This document shows, piece after piece, positions 6,943 through 8,274 of a stretch of 8,274 nt of DNA (positions are counted from its first letter, which is position 1; each line of letters begins with the position of its first letter). This stretch comes from JBNJDJ01 sp051744845. GTDB lineage: Bacteria; Bacillota; Clostridia; Peptostreptococcales; Acidaminobacteraceae. The stretch lies in assembly GCA_051744845.1 (NCBI GenBank), contig JBNJDJ010000074.1, positions 1 through 8,274 on the forward strand, read 5' to 3'. The notes under the pieces were generated by a model, which was not told where the DNA came from, did not search any database, and saw only the letters and a program-made list of their open reading frames with translations. The position numbers and the translations under genes are program-made.

Positions 6943-6969
6943 TTGTTAATATTACAATTTGTTAATATT
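6943..6969. repeat. Tandem direct repeat of TTGTTAATATT
   Basis: Two exact 11-bp copies (6943-6953 and 6959-6969) start 16 bp apart. They lie directly upstream of the palindrome at 6968-6990 and of the promoter for the membrane-protein gene. Direct repeats placed like this can bind an activator, but no regulator is identifiable and low complexity makes chance possible. Confidence 0.5.
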
Positions 6970-6990
6970 GACTCAAAAGTATTGAGTTAA
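6968..6990. promoter_or_regulatory. Palindrome TTGACTCAA-N5-TTGAGTTAA over the -35 box
   Basis: Nine-base arms with one mismatch (perfect core ACTCAA/TTGAGT) surround the centre AAGTA. The right arm contains the TTGAGT -35 box of the downstream promoter, so a protein bound here would block transcription. The second TetR, two genes downstream, is the obvious candidate binder, but this is inferred from position only. Confidence 0.5.
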
Positions 6991-7010
6991 TTTTAAATAG
7001 ATGATATATT
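6982..7010 (+). promoter_or_regulatory. Sigma-A promoter of the membrane-protein gene
   Basis: TTGAGT (6982-6987) and TATATT (7005-7010) are separated by exactly 17 bp, each a four- or five-of-six match to consensus. Transcription would begin near 7017. That is downstream of the ATG at 7001, so if this promoter is used that ATG cannot be the start codon. Confidence 0.5.
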
Positions 7011-7519
7011 ATAAAATACAAGATAATTTTTTAGTCAAGGAGGATATTATCAAAAATTTAAAAAAGATTATTAAATATTTCTCAATTTTAATTACTATAA
7101 GTTTATTAGTAACAATTTTTTTATATATCAGAAACAATGATTTTTTCATCAGCTTTATAAATACACTATTTACGATTTCTTTTATAATAAGTATAATTTA
7201 TGGATTCCAATGGATAAGAGAAAAAGGTTTCTTTAATATGATTGTTTATTCAAAAGATAGATTCAAACAATCTTTAAGAAAAACTGGAGGAAACTTTGTA
7301 GGTTCTATATCAGATTTTCTTTCATATATGACACCTGATGTTTTAAAAACAGATAAAGAAGAAAAAAATAGTAAGTCATCTAAAAATGATGAAAGTGTTA
7401 AAGTCCATAATTATTTAGATTACAACGAAAAAATAATGTGGAAAAACACTTCAAATATATTATCAGCTAGTTTATTAGCCTTATTAATATCTTTTATTTT
7501 ATCTTTTCTAATTATTTAA
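7001..7519 (+). CDS. Small membrane protein, DUF3899-like
   Basis: An up to 172-residue membrane protein of unknown function. Three hydrophobic helices are visible, at about 26-43, 49-69 and 152-172. The segment FINTLFTISFIISIIYG ... REKGFFNMIVYSKDRFKQSL resembles the DUF3899 pattern (FINxLF, then GFFD-like, then Y-x-x-RF), recognised from memory and not confirmed. A charged Lys/Ser/Glu-rich loop (about 113-150) separates helices 2 and 3. The start is uncertain. The ATG at 7001 has no ribosome binding site and overlaps a good -10 box. A perfect AAGGAGG (7037-7043) instead precedes ATT (7046) and ATC (7049), which would give a protein starting (M)KNLKKIIKYFSIL of about 156 residues. The second TetR follows after 64 bp with no clear promoter of its own, so the two may be co-transcribed. 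Confidence 0.75.
   Translation: MIYYKIQDNFLVKEDIIKNLKKIIKYFSILITISLLVTIFLYIRNNDFFISFINTLFTISFIISIIYGFQWIREKGFFNMIVYSKDRFKQSLRKTGGNFVGSISDFLSYMTPDVLKTDKEEKNSKSSKNDESVKVHNYLDYNEKIMWKNTSNILSASLLALLISFILSFLII
7037..7051 (+). promoter_or_regulatory. Strong ribosome binding site facing a non-AUG codon
   Basis: AAGGAGG (7037-7043) is as strong as the sites of oppC and oppD. Five bases later, the same spacing as for oppA, is ATC (7049-7051), and ATT lies at 7046. Both are in frame with the membrane protein and there is no ATG, GTG or TTG close by. This suggests a rare AUC or AUU start, an ATG lost by mutation, or a sequencing error. Confidence 0.5.
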
Positions 7520-7583
7520 AATATTAATTAATAATAAAATATAGACTACTACTATTTTTAAGTAAAAGTCAGAAAGGAAAAAA

Positions 7584-8165
7584 ATGCAAAATAATACTGA
7601 AGAAATTTTACTTAATTCTGCTAAGAAATTATTTATAAAACAAGGATACAAAAGTACTAAAGTAAATGAAATAACTAAAAAGTCTAATATTGGAACTGGA
7701 ACATTTTATAATTATTTTGACTCTAAATCAGATATATTTTTAGAAATATACTTAAACCGTCATAATAAAATGCTTAATAAAATGACTTCATTAATTAATA
7801 ATGACGACGAACCAATTGATATTGTGGAAAATGTATTAAAAACTTTCCTAGATATAATGAAAACAGATCCTATTTTGAAAATGTTTTTAGATAGAGAGAT
7901 ACACCATAAATTTCGTGAGTCATATGAAATATTAAGAAAAAAAAATAGATTTGAAAATACTTATAATATATTTAGACCATATTATATAAAGTGGCAAGAA
8001 CAAAACAAAATTAATAAATCAGTTGATTTAAAAACACTTTTAGCTACCTTTGATTCACTATTTTATATAGAACTTTATAAAAAAGATATTGGAAATGAAT
8101 TTTTTCCTGATGTTTTAGACTTTTTAATTGAAAGTATCTTATTAAAATTAAGAAAAAACAATTAA
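7584..8165 (+). CDS. TetR/AcrR-family transcriptional regulator (copy 2)
   Basis: A 193-residue TetR-type regulator and paralogue of the protein at 177-749. About 150 of 190 aligned residues are identical by eye, with no gaps and three extra C-terminal residues. The helix-turn-helix (about 8-55) is nearly unchanged: TKVNEITKKSNIGTGTFYNYF-SKSDIF. This implies that both proteins bind the same or very similar operators. The changes cluster in the first 30 residues and in the middle of the ligand domain (about 72-135). The C-terminal part is almost fixed (DLKTLLATFDSLFYIELYK, FFPDVLDFLIE), including a 32-base exact DNA match (690-721 with 8097-8128). ATG at 7584 is supported by AAAGGA six bases upstream. 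No convincing separate promoter is visible, so it may be expressed with the membrane protein upstream. Confidence 0.9.
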   Translation: MQNNTEEILLNSAKKLFIKQGYKSTKVNEITKKSNIGTGTFYNYFDSKSDIFLEIYLNRHNKMLNKMTSLINNDDEPIDIVENVLKTFLDIMKTDPILKMFLDREIHHKFRESYEILRKKNRFENTYNIFRPYYIKWQEQNKINKSVDLKTLLATFDSLFYIELYKKDIGNEFFPDVLDFLIESILLKLRKNN

Positions 8166-8207
8166 AAACTTTTTTTAAATATAAACTTTCATATATTCGT
8201 CACTTAA

Positions 8208-8235
8208 TTGTCAAATAACAAGAGTATTATTTAAT
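8208..8235 (+). promoter_or_regulatory. Candidate promoter for the gene to the right
   Basis: TTGTCA (five of six) and TTTAAT (8230-8235, five of six) are 16 bp apart, about 37 bp before the final ATG. No good terminator for the second tetR was seen between 8166 and this promoter; the A-run/T-run at 8163-8180 cannot form a proper loop. Confidence 0.45.
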
Positions 8236-8271
8236 TAAGTTAAAAGAGAAGAATTTAAGGAGATGAATATT

Positions 8272-8274
8272 ATG
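8272..8274 (+). CDS. Probable start codon of a further gene (cut by window end)
   Basis: The window ends in ATG preceded nine bases upstream by AAGGAG (8257-8262) and by a plausible promoter. Only the start codon is inside the window, so nothing can be said of the product. The ATG at 8263 is too close to the ribosome binding site to be the start. Confidence 0.45.

Larger units (their letters stand above)
6691..7000. other. Intergenic region between divergent oppA and membrane-protein gene
   Basis: These 310 bp contain no credible gene. They hold the oppA ribosome binding site, a candidate opp promoter (6797-6824, minus), a perfect 11-bp palindrome TGAAATTTTCA (6719-6729), a short G+C-richer patch around 6866-6880 (GTAACG, ACGGCG), a 25-bp palindrome (6903-6927), a tandem pair of TTGTTAATATT (6943-6969), and a palindrome overlapping the -35 box of the divergent gene (6968-6990). 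The density of symmetric elements suggests a regulated divergent promoter region. No riboswitch or T-box pattern was recognised. Confidence 0.7.

Noticed and set aside
8163..8180. Terminator after the second tetR
   Set aside because: The A-run followed by a T-run leaves no room for a stable loop and has no G-C pairs beyond one C.
1..8274. CRISPR arrays, tRNA, rRNA or insertion sequences
   Set aside because: No regularly spaced repeats, RNA-gene-like G+C islands, transposase motifs or terminal inverted repeats were found.

Overview
The window looks like a piece of a low-GC Gram-positive chromosome, probably an anaerobic member of the Clostridia or Tissierellia. The evidence is strong A+T bias, strong AGGAGG-type ribosome binding sites, a lipoprotein substrate-binding protein in place of a periplasmic one, and Ami/Opp-style ATPases. 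The taxonomic placement is inference; no marker gene is present.

Layout: a TetR-family regulator (177-749, +) has its own near-consensus promoter. It converges on a five-gene oligopeptide ABC transporter operon on the minus strand, transcribed oppA (6690-4993), oppB, oppC, oppD, oppF (ending at 805). A hairpin with a GAAA loop at 748-771 ends the operon. A 310-bp intergenic region (6691-7000), rich in palindromes and repeats, separates oppA from a divergent small membrane protein (about 7001-7519, +, DUF3899-like). That gene is followed by a second TetR regulator (7584-8165, +), a close paralogue of the first. A promoter, a ribosome binding site and a terminal ATG at 8272 suggest that another gene begins at the right edge.

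In the transporter, OppA is the lipid-anchored peptide receptor, OppB and OppC form the membrane channel, and OppD and OppF are the two ATPases. OppB, OppC, OppD and OppF are colinear with their families.

The outstanding observation is OppA. Its two halves are in swapped order. After a normal lipoprotein signal peptide and acidic linker, the protein starts with what is normally the C-terminal half (VRRAIAMAIDK ... GWGPDY-DP ... QKPYV-G ... DYIYKY). It then passes directly into what is normally the mature N-terminus (KKVLRLIETSDTPTMD ... NVLEGLY ... NGPF ... FYLQFNTQQK) and stops. Both halves appear complete and in one open frame, so this looks like a natural circular permutant of an SBP_bac_5 protein with the signal peptide retained in front. 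Relative to known OppA structures, the cut lies near the domain I/III hinge. This would remove one of the two hinge crossings and move the membrane anchor to the other lobe.

Secondary points are the two paralogous TetR genes flanking the operon as direct repeats, palindromes with shared half-sites upstream of tetR1 and in the oppA/membrane-gene intergenic region, and a probable non-AUG start for the membrane protein.
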